Source: Candidatus Saccharimonadota bacterium
GTDB taxonomy: Bacteria; Patescibacteriota; Saccharimonadia; Saccharimonadales; Saccharimonadaceae
Length of the DNA stretch: 19,481 nucleotides
Direction of reading: 5' to 3'
NCBI GenBank assembly: GCA_905372785.1
Contig: CAJPQG010000009.1
Location: forward strand, 1 to 19,481
Under the pieces are notes generated by a model. That model made no database searches. It was not told the DNA's origin and saw only the letters and a program-made list of their open reading frames with translations. This document shows, piece by piece, positions 6,934 through 14,509 of this stretch (positions within the stretch are counted from its first letter, which is position 1; each line of letters begins with the position of its first letter). The position numbers and the translations under genes were made by a program.

Positions 6934-7748
6934 ATATCCTCCGTTGCTAATTTAACCCCCGCCGATGTTGATGAGCCAGCTGCTATTTGTACGCCAATCG
7001 TCGCTCCTCCGGTGGTACTGGTAGGAGAAACACACACCAGCAGGCGCTGTTCTGGTGAGACATACGCGCCACTCGCCCGATCTTTATGGGCAAACAACCG
7101 CCGCTTGGCAGCATTAAACTCCGTCGCAGTACCCCGGCTGGCGTCATTCTGCCCGGTCATAATATAAGTTTGTATAGACCCCGTTACTGGCGAACGTACA
7201 ATGGCTACCGTGTAGTTGTTCTGCGGCGTCTCATCGTCTGGTTTGGTCTGGTCAGGGCCTTCATACGTTGCCTGCCAGCCCAGTGTCACCTCACTACGCC
7301 CCAGCACCGACTTAGGGTCCTTACCAGCCTCATCACGCTCAATTTGTGGCTTATACTGCATCAACGGTGATGCCTCACGTGTATCAACGGGCTTATCAAA
7401 GGCATAAATCGGCCGAGAGGTAAATCCTCGCGGGTTAGACTCAATCCAGCGCCCAATAATCACGCAGTTCGTTGTCCCTCGGTCGGCACCAATAGAGCCA
7501 CTCGCCACGGGGTAAATATCACCGGTATTACACTGGTATGTATTATCTCTCGAATTCTCAACGTTGGTAACTTTCGAGTACTCCTCGCGAAAATCCATCA
7601 CATGTGCATTCACTGCGTCGCGGTATCGCTGCTGGTTAATAGTAATCATAAACCCGCTGATGATCGTAACCGCCAGTACCCCCACGATGGCAAGCACCAT
7701 CGACACCTCAATAATTGTAAACCCCTCTTGTTTTTTCATGATGCCCAT
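6921..7748 (-). CDS. GspH/FimT-like prepilin (first minor pilin gene)
   Basis: Starting at the ATG at 7748 the protein has 275 aa: leader MGIMKKQEG, cleavage before Phe10, then TIIEVSMVLAIVGVLAVTII with Glu at +5. An alternative ATG three codons on (7739) and an upstream frame to 7775 exist; the 7748 ATG is chosen because the -10 lies at 7764-7769 and a G-rich stretch sits 9 nt before it. It is the promoter-proximal gene of the four-gene minor pilin operon, directly downstream of pilD. The globular part is long for a FimT-like pilin and carries three or more cysteines. Specific class (GspH versus ComGD/FimT) is uncertain. Confidence 0.8.
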   Translation of the reverse strand: MGIMKKQEGFTIIEVSMVLAIVGVLAVTIISGFMITINQQRYRDAVNAHVMDFREEYSKVTNVENSRDNTYQCNTGDIYPVASGSIGADRGTTNCVIIGRWIESNPRGFTSRPIYAFDKPVDTREASPLMQYKPQIERDEAGKDPKSVLGRSEVTLGWQATYEGPDQTKPDDETPQNNYTVAIVRSPVTGSIQTYIMTGQNDASRGTATEFNAAKRRLFAHKDRASGAYVSPEQRLLVCVSPTSTTGGATIGVQIAAGSSTSAGVKLATEDICRR

Positions 7749-7763
7749 TTCTTTTGCCCCCTC

Positions 7764-7772
7764 ATTGTAGCA
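7764..7772 (-). promoter_or_regulatory. Minor pilin operon promoter (extended -10)
   Basis: Minus-strand TGC (7772-7770) plus TACAAT (7769-7764) forms an extended -10, in a context (TATGTGCTA) nearly identical to the xer promoter. A TTAACA lies upstream but at only 14 bp. The predicted start near 7757 leaves only about 9 nt before the ATG at 7748. Confidence 0.6.
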
Positions 7773-7785
7773 CATAGTGGTTATG

Positions 7786-8694
7786 TTAAAAAAGCACGAA
7801 ATTCTGCTGTAAAAACGCCAAAATTACAAACTGACCCCAAAATACCAGCAGGAACCCAGCGATCAGGAGCGGCCCAAATGGAACTTGCTGACCACGCGGC
7901 AGCTTGCCAAACAGTTGCAGTGGCGCAAAAATAAGCGTTCCTAGCAAATTAGCTGCAAATAACGCCAAAAAAGCCAGCCGCCAATCTGGCAGGAATAAGG
8001 CTAGCCCCAGGCCTAATTTCACATCGCCAAGACCAACCCAAGCCCCCTTTGAAAAGAGATATAACGCGTAGTACAGGCCCGATAGTATGCCGATAGCTAC
8101 AATACCAGACCATAGCGTGCTCAGTTGCCAGCCACTATGTGCCCAGTGCACAAGTGCGTAGCCAAGCCCCAGTCCTGCAAATGGAAATACTAGCCGGTCT
8201 GGCAGCAGATACCAGCGACAATCAAACACAAACAGGCCGAGCAGCAATGCTTCACCAGCTAACACGAGCAGTAATGACGGCCACAGCGCCCAACCCAACG
8301 TATGAGCTTGCCCTAGCAAAAGCAGTGTTGTCAGCACATACACGGCAGCAAGCCCCACTTCGGCAGCAAACTCTGCCTTGCCAATTGGCGCCTTGCAGTA
8401 GCGGCATTTGCCACGTAGCCACAGCCAGCTACACACCGGAATAAGATCATACCAGGCCAGTTGATGGCCACAACTAAGACACACTGAACGATCGCTCCGC
8501 ACAGTGCGCTTTTTACCATAGACCGATTCTAGCTGCTGCCTTTCTTTACGTTCTAGGTCTGTCAGCTCATCCTCGGCTAGCTGCCGCAGCTGCCAAGCAC
8601 GCAAACGCCACACCTGAGCTATCATAAAACTACCGATTACCGCGCCAAAAACACCTGCTGCTGCGAGTATCCCCACTTCGTATATCTGATTCAT
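7786..8694 (-). CDS. pilD: Prepilin peptidase / N-methyltransferase
   Basis: The ATG at 8694 gives 302 aa; an upstream in-frame TTG at 8712 lies within the promoter and is rejected. PilD is a membrane aspartyl protease that cleaves prepilin leaders and methylates the new N-terminus. The N-terminal domain has the two zinc-type Cys pairs C72-x2-C75 and C97-x2-C100 of bifunctional enzymes. The catalytic aspartates are Asp158 (FDCRWYLLPD) and Asp224 (GLGDVKL). Seven or eight hydrophobic segments are present. It sits between the major pilin gene and the minor pilin operon, its substrates. Residues 36-66 form a charged insert between the first helix and the first Cys pair. Confidence 0.94.
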   Translation of the reverse strand: MNQIYEVGILAAAGVFGAVIGSFMIAQVWRLRAWQLRQLAEDELTDLERKERQQLESVYGKKRTVRSDRSVCLSCGHQLAWYDLIPVCSWLWLRGKCRYCKAPIGKAEFAAEVGLAAVYVLTTLLLLGQAHTLGWALWPSLLLVLAGEALLLGLFVFDCRWYLLPDRLVFPFAGLGLGYALVHWAHSGWQLSTLWSGIVAIGILSGLYYALYLFSKGAWVGLGDVKLGLGLALFLPDWRLAFLALFAANLLGTLIFAPLQLFGKLPRGQQVPFGPLLIAGFLLVFWGQFVILAFLQQNFVLF

Positions 8695-8700
8695 AGCCCC

Positions 8701-8706
8701 AGTATA
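8701..8706 (-). promoter_or_regulatory. pilD -10 element, predicted leaderless
   Basis: Minus-strand TATACT (8706-8701) stands exactly 6 nt before the ATG at 8694; the intervening bases are GGGGCT. No good -35 is seen at 16-18 bp, where the pilin terminator lies. Transcription would begin at or next to the start codon. Confidence 0.55.
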
Positions 8707-8710
8707 CGAC

Positions 8711-8740
8711 AAAAACTCCCCCTTGAACAGGAGGAGTTTT
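8711..8740 (-). terminator. Terminator after the major pilin gene
   Basis: Minus-strand AAAACTCCTCC (8740-8730) pairs with GGGGGAGTTTT (8722-8712) around TGTTCAA, 11 bp with one T-G pair, ending in T5. It lies 21 nt after the pilin stop and immediately before the pilD -10, so it insulates the highly expressed pilin gene from pilD. Confidence 0.88.
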
Positions 8741-8761
8741 GCTTATGCTTGGACGACGTTA

Positions 8762-9241
8762 TTAGTTGCTGCCGTTGTCCTTGCAGAAGAAGCCTGAGCC
8801 TTCAAGCTTCACCTGAATAGCGTAGCGGGTTCCTGCTGAACCACCTCGGCCAGGTGCGATTGCTTCACCGTTACAGCTAGCGCCTGGTACGTATACTATG
8901 TCTGTGTCACCAGCAGGACCAGCGTTGTTACCAAGTGTGTAACCGTTACCAGTCTTTGGATCCTTGAACTCACCAGTGTTGTCAGCCTTCCACTTTAGGT
9001 AGCCTGTTGCAAAGTCACCCTTGAACTGATCTGCTGTTGGGATCTTGCCATTGTTGTTCGTCTGGAACGAGTTAATTTGTGATGCAACACGTGCTACATC
9101 GTCACGACGCTGTGTGTCACGCTGTGAACGCTGCAAAGCAGGCAGTGCAATAAATACCATCAGGAAGATCAGACCAGCGATAGCCAGAACCAATACCACC
9201 TCGATGATGGTGAAACCTTTTTGGTTACGTAGGTTGTTCAT
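8762..9241 (-). CDS. pilA: Major type IV pilin (prepilin)
   Basis: The ATG at 9241 gives 159 aa; the open frame continues upstream to 9331, but that would include the promoter. The leader MNNLRNQKG is cleaved before Phe10; the mature protein opens TIIEVVLVLAIAGLIFLMVFIALPALQRSQRD with Glu at +5, the classical type IVa helix. The globular domain ends with Cys139-region and Cys154-region cysteines (GASCNG... GFFCKDNGSN), forming a C-terminal disulfide loop typical of major pilins. It has its own consensus-like promoter, a leader of about 70 nt and a strong terminator, all expected of an abundant structural protein. AAGGGTGG lies about 10 nt before the ATG. Confidence 0.9.
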   Translation of the reverse strand: MNNLRNQKGFTIIEVVLVLAIAGLIFLMVFIALPALQRSQRDTQRRDDVARVASQINSFQTNNNGKIPTADQFKGDFATGYLKWKADNTGEFKDPKTGNGYTLGNNAGPAGDTDIVYVPGASCNGEAIAPGRGGSAGTRYAIQVKLEGSGFFCKDNGSN

Positions 9242-9317
9242 ATGAAGTTTTCCACCCTTTCGTTTATGAACTTTATTTATATTGTCCGCGTTTTTGTCTT
9301 GCATAACGCTTACGCTC

Positions 9318-9346
9318 ATAGTAGCAAACAAGACTGGAAATGTCCA
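9318..9346 (-). promoter_or_regulatory. Strong promoter of the major pilin gene
   Basis: Minus-strand TGGACA (9346-9341; 5 of 6 to the -35 consensus), exactly 17 bp, then TACTAT (9323-9318) preceded by TGC (an extended -10). It is the best-matched promoter in the window. Transcription would start near 9311, giving an untranslated leader of about 70 nt. Confidence 0.8.
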
Positions 9347-9353
9347 GCCTTGT
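9328..9353. promoter_or_regulatory. 26-bp palindrome overlapping the pilin promoter
   Basis: ACAAGACTGGA (9328-9338) and TCCAGCCTTGT (9343-9353) form an 11-bp inverted repeat with one G-T position around a 4-nt centre. It covers the -35 box and most of the spacer. It could be an operator bound by a dimeric regulator or, less likely, a terminator for pilC readthrough (only TTT follows it on the minus strand). Confidence 0.6.
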
Positions 9354-9444
9354 TTTGTGCTTTTTTTACAGGGGTAGCGCCATACAACCCTAAGTAAGAC
9401 ACGCTACATGAGGTGTACTACTATACTAATATCCACTAGGTAAT
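9354..9444. other. pilC-pilA intergenic segment with inverted repeats
   Basis: No gene is seen between the pilC stop and the pilin promoter. On the minus strand GTAGCG and CGCTAC bracket a 22-nt interval, followed by a run of seven A residues, and CACTA/TAGTG forms a small hairpin at the pilC stop. No clear terminator T tract is present, so pilC transcripts may read into pilA. I do not recognise a known riboswitch. Confidence 0.45.
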
Positions 9445-10656
9445 TTAGTGCTGAATCTTACCCACCAGCGAGTAAATTGGGAACAAAATTGCACCCACCA
9501 TACCACCAGCGACGACTGCCAGCACCACCATCAAAAGTGGCTCAATTGCCGTTGAGATATTGCGAATCTCTTCATCGAGTTCATCTTCGTAAATTTTAGC
9601 AGTCTTGCCAAGCATCTCATCAATCTTACCAGATTGCTCACCAATATTAATCATCTGCGGCACCATTGGCAAAATATAGTCCTCGGGCTGCAGTGACACC
9701 GACAGTGCCTTACCACCCTTCACCTTATCGGCAGCATTATTAATGCTACGCGCAACGTAGGTGTTATTTACCGCCCGCGCCGTAATATGCAGCATATCAA
9801 GCATGGCCACGCCGGTTGAAAGCAGCGTCTGGCCAGTGCGGGTAAAACGGCCCATGTATAACTTGCGGAACATCCCCTTAAACAGTGGTACGTTTAGCTT
9901 GAAGGCGTCCATAGAGCGGATGCCGGGTTCGGTGCGCTGCCACTGCCAAAAGAAGTAACCGCCAATCACCAGTGCACCGACGACAATCCACCAGAAGTTC
10001 ATAATGAAGTTTGCAGCAGTCACCATAATGCGGGTTAGCGTTGGCAGCTCTTGGTGCAAATCTTTATACAAATTCTCCACCTGCGGCACCACCGCGATCA
10101 GCATGTATACCACCACCAGAACGATCACCGACATCACGATGCCCGGATAGACCAGTGCACCACGAATCTTGCGGGTCACCTCGGCGTCTTTTTCCTGCTG
10201 CGCGGCAATACGGGTCAACGCAGCATCTAGTGTACCACTCGCCTCACCGGCTGACACCAGAGCTACCACCACCTGATCAAAAGCTTCAGGGTGCTTGCCG
10301 AAAGCTTCCGATAGCGGCTGCCCACTCTCGATGGTGACGATAATATCCTCAATCACACCACGCATGCGCTTACTATTAGTCTGCCCCAGCACCGTGTGCA
10401 CCGATTGTGCGAGCGGCAATCCAGCACCGATCAAGGTTGCTAGCTGACGCATAAACAAAATACGGTCTTTCATGGTGATACGGTTGGTCAAAAAGCCAAG
10501 TGGGCCACCATTTTCATCGCGAGCAGTAATCTTCAGTGGCGTAAAGCCCTGTTCTGTCAGCAGCTTAGCTGCAATCACCTCGGTGTCAGCCTGAATGTCA
10601 GATTTAATGATTTTTTTGGTTTTATTGTCACGAGCCTCGTAACTAAACTTTTTCAT
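9445..10656 (-). CDS. pilC: T4P inner-membrane platform protein (GspF family)
   Basis: The 403-aa protein has an N-terminal segment of about 60 residues and two GspF repeats (about 64-190 and 268-390), each with a GE(A/Q)SG(T/K)(L/I)D motif (137-143, 339-345). Three membrane spans are seen at about 167-191, 212-237 and 372-396. In the T4P machine PilC sits in the membrane, touches the PilB and PilT motors and passes pilin subunits into or out of the fibre. The gene starts 12 nt beyond the pilT stop with AAGGGGG as ribosome site; it closes the pilM-to-pilC run. Confidence 0.95.
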   Translation of the reverse strand: MKKFSYEARDNKTKKIIKSDIQADTEVIAAKLLTEQGFTPLKITARDENGGPLGFLTNRITMKDRILFMRQLATLIGAGLPLAQSVHTVLGQTNSKRMRGVIEDIIVTIESGQPLSEAFGKHPEAFDQVVVALVSAGEASGTLDAALTRIAAQQEKDAEVTRKIRGALVYPGIVMSVIVLVVVYMLIAVVPQVENLYKDLHQELPTLTRIMVTAANFIMNFWWIVVGALVIGGYFFWQWQRTEPGIRSMDAFKLNVPLFKGMFRKLYMGRFTRTGQTLLSTGVAMLDMLHITARAVNNTYVARSINNAADKVKGGKALSVSLQPEDYILPMVPQMINIGEQSGKIDEMLGKTAKIYEDELDEEIRNISTAIEPLLMVVLAVVAGGMVGAILFPIYSLVGKIQH

Positions 10657-10668
10657 AGTTCCCCCTTG

Positions 10669-11754
10669 TTACCCCCGCATCAGTCGTTCAAATTCTGCTA
10701 CATCCACGGCAAACTCACGGGCGTTATCGTAGGTGACTGTACCAGACTGCACCAAGCTCACCAAGGTGCGGTCCATAGTCTGCATGCCCTGGGCGCTACT
10801 GGTTTGGATAATTGCATCAAGCTGGTGGCTCTTGCCTTCACGAATAATATTACGCACGGCAGGGTTAGCTACCAGCACCTCTGCTGCAACGACGCGCCCG
10901 CCACCAATTGCCGGCACCAAACGCTGAGCACAAATACCCATCAAGATATTAGCCAGCTGGGCACGAATTTGCGGCTGCTGGTGCGGCGGAAATACGTCAA
11001 TCATACGATCGATGCTCTGCGCAGCACTGTTGGTGTGCAAGGTTGCAAACACCAAGTGCCCGGTTTCTGCAATGGTGATAGCTGCACTAATCGTCTCTAG
11101 GTCACGCATCTCACCAATCAGCACCACATCTGGATCCTGGCGCAAGCTTGAACGCAGTGCAGCACCAAATGAATAGGTATCGTAATGCACCTCACGCTGC
11201 ACCACCACCGAGCGCTTACTGCGGTGGGTAAACTCAATCGGATCTTCAATGGTAATAATATGCGTCGCCCGTTCGCTATTGATCTTATCAATCAATGCGG
11301 CCAAAGTGGTCGACTTACCCGAACCAGTTGGACCAGTCACTAGCACAAGGCCACGTGGAAAATCAGCAAACGAGTTAACCACACTTGGCATACCCAGTTC
11401 GTGCACGGTTTTCATTTCATTTGGAATCAAGCGTAGCGCTGCTGCCAGATTGCCGCGCTCATGAAAAGCGTTCACGCGGAAGCGGCCTAGGTCTCCAAAC
11501 GAGAATGAAAAGTCGAACTCTTTATCTTTTTCCAAAATTTGCTTTTGCTCGACTGATAAAATCTGAAAGACGAGCGTTTCGACCATCGCTTCGTTAAGCG
11601 CTGGCTGATTTGTAGCCGGCACCAATGCCCCATCGATACGCAGCATTGGTGGCAAGCCCACCTGCAAGTGTAAATCTGACGCACGCTTGCGCACGACTTC
11701 TTCTAGTAAAATCTCAATTCGTAATTGGTTTGTTTGTTGTGATTGCTGTTCCAC
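10669..11754 (-). CDS. pilT: T4P retraction ATPase
   Basis: This 361-aa GspE-family ATPase starts at a GTG (11754) with AGGA 8 nt upstream, 15 nt after pilB. Walker A is GPTGSGKS (141-148, Lys147), the Walker B region is DPDVVLIGEMRD with Glu215, and the His box TGHLVFATLHTN contains His240. It lacks the MshEN N-terminal domain and has the retraction-type signature AVRNIIRE (299-306; AIRNLIRE in classical PilT), which separates it from extension motors. PilT hexamers depolymerise the pilus, powering twitching and DNA or host pulling. Next to pilB and pilC, it shows the pilus is retractile. Confidence 0.96.
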   Translation of the reverse strand: MEQQSQQTNQLRIEILLEEVVRKRASDLHLQVGLPPMLRIDGALVPATNQPALNEAMVETLVFQILSVEQKQILEKDKEFDFSFSFGDLGRFRVNAFHERGNLAAALRLIPNEMKTVHELGMPSVVNSFADFPRGLVLVTGPTGSGKSTTLAALIDKINSERATHIITIEDPIEFTHRSKRSVVVQREVHYDTYSFGAALRSSLRQDPDVVLIGEMRDLETISAAITIAETGHLVFATLHTNSAAQSIDRMIDVFPPHQQPQIRAQLANILMGICAQRLVPAIGGGRVVAAEVLVANPAVRNIIREGKSHQLDAIIQTSSAQGMQTMDRTLVSLVQSGTVTYDNAREFAVDVAEFERLMRG

Positions 11755-11769
11755 CCCTGTTTCCTTTCT

Positions 11770-13533
11770 TTAACTCATATCGGCAGCGACGCGGTTAACC
11801 TCTTCGAGCGTAGTAATCCCCTCAAGTGCTTTCAAATAGCCATCCTGACGCATGGTCACCATACCCTGCTCCATCGCTAAGCGCTGGATTTCGGCGCTGG
11901 TTGCCCGCTTGACGATAAGATTTTGAATTTCTTCGCTCACGTCCATTACTTCGTATAATCCGGCACGACCGACATAGCCATGCGGCGTTTGCGGCGTGTC
12001 GATACCCTTCACCAGTGTGTATGATTCCTGCCCCTCAAGCGGGAGGTCGTTGTAGCCGAGGTCTTGTGAAACACTCAGTGCTTCATTATGTTTCTTTGGC
12101 AGAAGATGCCCCACCGTCTTCTTGATGCTTTCGGTTTCGATTGGGTTTGTTTTATAGGTTTCTCGGCGCGGTGCCACGCGGCGCACCAGGCGCTGACCAA
12201 TGATGGTGTTTACGGTGCTAGCGATTAAGAAAGGCTCAATACCCATATCAAGCAAGCGTGGTAACACTCCCGCAGCACTGTTGGTGTGCAAAGTACTAAA
12301 CACCAGGTGTCCGGTTAGTGCAGCCTGCACCGCCAAGTTGGCCGTTTCACCATCACGAATCTCTCCCACCATCACAATATCTGGGTCAAGACGCAAGATC
12401 GAGCGCAATCCGGCTGCAAAGGTTAGCCCTACATCGGCGTTCACCTGAATCTGGTTCACGCCATCCATTTTGTACTCCACTGGGTCTTCCAGGGTAATAA
12501 TATTCACGCTATCGTCTTTAATTTCCTTAATAAGTGCATATAGCGAGGTCGACTTACCCGAACCAGTTGGACCAGAGGTCAAAATCATACCATTTGGCCG
12601 CTTAATTCCTTTACGGATCGTGCGTAGCGACCGGCCAGCGTAGCCCATATCCTCGAGGCTAAACGAGTTACCTGACTTATCCAGCAAACGAATCACCACC
12701 TGTTCACCCCATACTACTGGGCTAATGGCGATACGCAGGTCAACTTCCTTGTTGTTAACCGCTACAGCAAACTGGCCATCCTGCGGCACGCGGTGTTCGT
12801 CGATCTTCAGTTTCGACAAAATTTTAATACGACTCACCAGTGCTGGCTCAATACTCTTTGGCAGCTGCATAATTTCACGTAACACACCATCGATGCGGCA
12901 GCGAATCTTCAAGCTGCGCTCCAGCGGCTCAATGTGGATGTCGCTGGCATGTGCCTTAACAGCGTACTCTAAAATCGTTGTCAAAGCACGGCTAATCGGC
13001 GAATCCTGCACGATGGCCTTCACGTTCGAAGCGGCTGCCGCGTTGCTCTCGGCACCGGTTAGCTGGGCCGCCTCATTCACCGAAGATAGGTCGGTTTTAT
13101 ACTGGTCGAGCACGTGACGAATGCTGTCTTCCGAGGCCATAAAGACCTTCAGCGGACGCTGAATACGATTTGCCAGGTAGTCTACCGTTTGGACATTGTT
13201 GGCGTCCAGCATTGCCACCGCAAGCCGGTTTTTGATTTCAGCGATCGGCACGGCCATAAAGCGCTCAGCGATATCATTCGGCAAGAGGTCCAATATTTTT
13301 TGGTCCACCGTAGTTGCCAGCAAATTAACATACGGTACACCCGAAACCTGCGCCACGCCGTGCGTGAGCATCTCTTCGTCGATCAGCTTTTGCCCAATCA
13401 GCTCTTCAAATAGTGATTTTTTATCACCAGAAGCAGCCTGCCGCGCCGCTTCGACGCTCGCAGCCTCAACCAGCCCCTCGTCCACCAGGAGCTTCACCAG
13501 CCGCTCTTGCATATCAGCCGTTAATAATGCCAT
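11770..13533 (-). CDS. pilB: T4P extension ATPase
   Basis: The 587-aa protein has an N-terminal MshEN/GspE-N domain (about 1-145), the N2 domain (about 175-300) and the ATPase core: Walker A GPTGSGKS (321-328, Lys327), Asp box ITLEDPVEY (346-354), Walker B DPDIVMVGEIRD with Glu391 and the His box with His416 (TLHTNSAAG). It extends the pilus on PilC. Odd: the tetracysteine zinc motif usual between the His box and the C-terminus of GspE/PilB is absent; the only cysteine seen is Cys212. MshEN domains often bind c-di-GMP, and whether this one does cannot be told by eye. Start: ATG with an AAAGGGTGAGG ribosome site. Confidence 0.96.
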   Translation of the reverse strand: MALLTADMQERLVKLLVDEGLVEAASVEAARQAASGDKKSLFEELIGQKLIDEEMLTHGVAQVSGVPYVNLLATTVDQKILDLLPNDIAERFMAVPIAEIKNRLAVAMLDANNVQTVDYLANRIQRPLKVFMASEDSIRHVLDQYKTDLSSVNEAAQLTGAESNAAAASNVKAIVQDSPISRALTTILEYAVKAHASDIHIEPLERSLKIRCRIDGVLREIMQLPKSIEPALVSRIKILSKLKIDEHRVPQDGQFAVAVNNKEVDLRIAISPVVWGEQVVIRLLDKSGNSFSLEDMGYAGRSLRTIRKGIKRPNGMILTSGPTGSGKSTSLYALIKEIKDDSVNIITLEDPVEYKMDGVNQIQVNADVGLTFAAGLRSILRLDPDIVMVGEIRDGETANLAVQAALTGHLVFSTLHTNSAAGVLPRLLDMGIEPFLIASTVNTIIGQRLVRRVAPRRETYKTNPIETESIKKTVGHLLPKKHNEALSVSQDLGYNDLPLEGQESYTLVKGIDTPQTPHGYVGRAGLYEVMDVSEEIQNLIVKRATSAEIQRLAMEQGMVTMRQDGYLKALEGITTLEEVNRVAADMS

Positions 13534-13562
13534 GCCTCACCCTTTCCTTTACTGTTTGCCTG

Positions 13563-13778
13563 TTAGCGCCCAATCACGATTTCAACTGTTGGGTTGATCG
13601 CATTGCTATTAAATACTCGCTCACTTGGTTCTTGCACTTGGCCGCTGATCTGGTCAACTGTTTTGACATCGACGCCCTCTTTTTTCACACCAATGTTAAA
13701 CGAATTTGCGATCAAAAAGGCAATACCAATACTAACTGCTGCAATTAAAACTACCAGTGCTAAGTCTGTTTTTTTCAT
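13563..13778 (-). CDS. Small single-pass membrane protein in the pil operon
   Basis: The 71-aa protein has a membrane span (about 5-25) and then a short extracytoplasmic tail VDVKTVDQISGQVQEPSERVFNSNAINPTVEIVIG. Its ATG overlaps the pilO stop by one base (TAATG) and pilB begins 29 nt further on. I do not recognise a named family. The position after pilO is where pilP stands in Gram-negative operons, but the tail has no PilP motif and the cell seems to lack a secretin. A role as a small partner of PilN/PilO is plausible but unproven. Confidence 0.72.
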   Translation of the reverse strand: MKKTDLALVVLIAAVSIGIAFLIANSFNIGVKKEGVDVKTVDQISGQVQEPSERVFNSNAINPTVEIVIGR

Positions 13779-14509
13779 TATGGCTTCACCTTTTCATTTT
13801 TTAGCTCAATTTTCTTGCCTGGCTGGTAGTATGCTACCCCTGATACCTTGGCGCTAACATCGCCTGTCTCGGTACCATTTAGGTCCACGCTCGTTACATC
13901 AATAGCTCGAATTGAGCGGTTAAGATTCTCAAACATTTTCTTGATAGCTGCCGTGTTGCCCTTTACCACTACTTCAAATGGCATGGCTTTAGCTGCGGTA
14001 GAGGTGTTGATTGCAGCAGCGTTAGCGCTCTCGCTACTAGAGCTGCTTGATGAGCCACCTGAGCCTTCCTTACCCTCAACGATAGTCTCAACATTAATGC
14101 TCTGCACCTCAAGGCCTGAAACGCCCGCAAGCAGCTTCTGCTGCAATGAAGCACCCAAAGCATCGCTGTTATAGCTATCTGGCAGCGCATCTAGAATAAC
14201 CCGCACGGCATTATCGTCCGGCTTGGCTTTCACCTGGTTGAGCGCCTGGTTAGCCTGCAGCTGCTGCACTGTTCGCTTTAGTTCTTCAAAGGCTTTTTTA
14301 TTCTCTTCTAGCCGGCGAACTGTCTCCTGCTTTTTAGCGTTTACTTTCATAGTAAACAATGCCTGCTCTCCTAGCCGAAAGGCAAACACTAGTGAGAATC
14401 CCACAATTACCGATGCCACAGTCACTGCAATAAACATCGTTTTGGCAGATTTATCAATCAGCGTTCGCTTACTTGTGTCAGCGCCTGGCGCTGCGCCGTT
14501 ATTGTCCAT
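13778..14509 (-). CDS. pilO: T4P alignment protein PilO-like
   Basis: The 243-aa protein has a short polar N-terminus, a membrane span (about 26-46), a coiled coil (about 55-93) and a C-terminal ferredoxin-like fold split in two: about 100-145 (VRVILDALPDSYN...VQSINVE) and about 176-230 (MPFEVVVKGNTAAIKKMFENLNRSI). Between them is a disordered Gly/Ser linker (about 146-175, with seven Ser in a row). PilO pairs with PilN outside the membrane to link PilM and PilC. Overlaps pilN by 11 nt and the next gene by 1. A GGGGGG stretch precedes the ATG. Confidence 0.88.
   Translation of the reverse strand: MDNNGAAPGADTSKRTLIDKSAKTMFIAVTVASVIVGFSLVFAFRLGEQALFTMKVNAKKQETVRRLEENKKAFEELKRTVQQLQANQALNQVKAKPDDNAVRVILDALPDSYNSDALGASLQQKLLAGVSGLEVQSINVETIVEGKEGSGGSSSSSSSESANAAAINTSTAAKAMPFEVVVKGNTAAIKKMFENLNRSIRAIDVTSVDLNGTETGDVSAKVSGVAYYQPGKKIELKNEKVKP

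Noticed and set aside
7764..7791. Possible dif site: TTATGTTAAAA at 7781-7791 resembles a XerD arm
   Set aside because: The opposite arm across a 6-bp centre does not match (only about 4 of 11 positions), and the segment is explained by the pilD stop and the pilin promoter.
9242..9331. In-frame N-terminal extension of the major pilin
   Set aside because: The extension overlaps the promoter; the short leader from 9241 matches the normal prepilin leader length and has a ribosome site.
9354..9444. Riboswitch (preQ1 or c-di-GMP type) before the major pilin
   Set aside because: An A-rich run after a hairpin recalls preQ1 sites, but the core conserved bases are not found, and the segment lies upstream of the predicted pilin transcription start.
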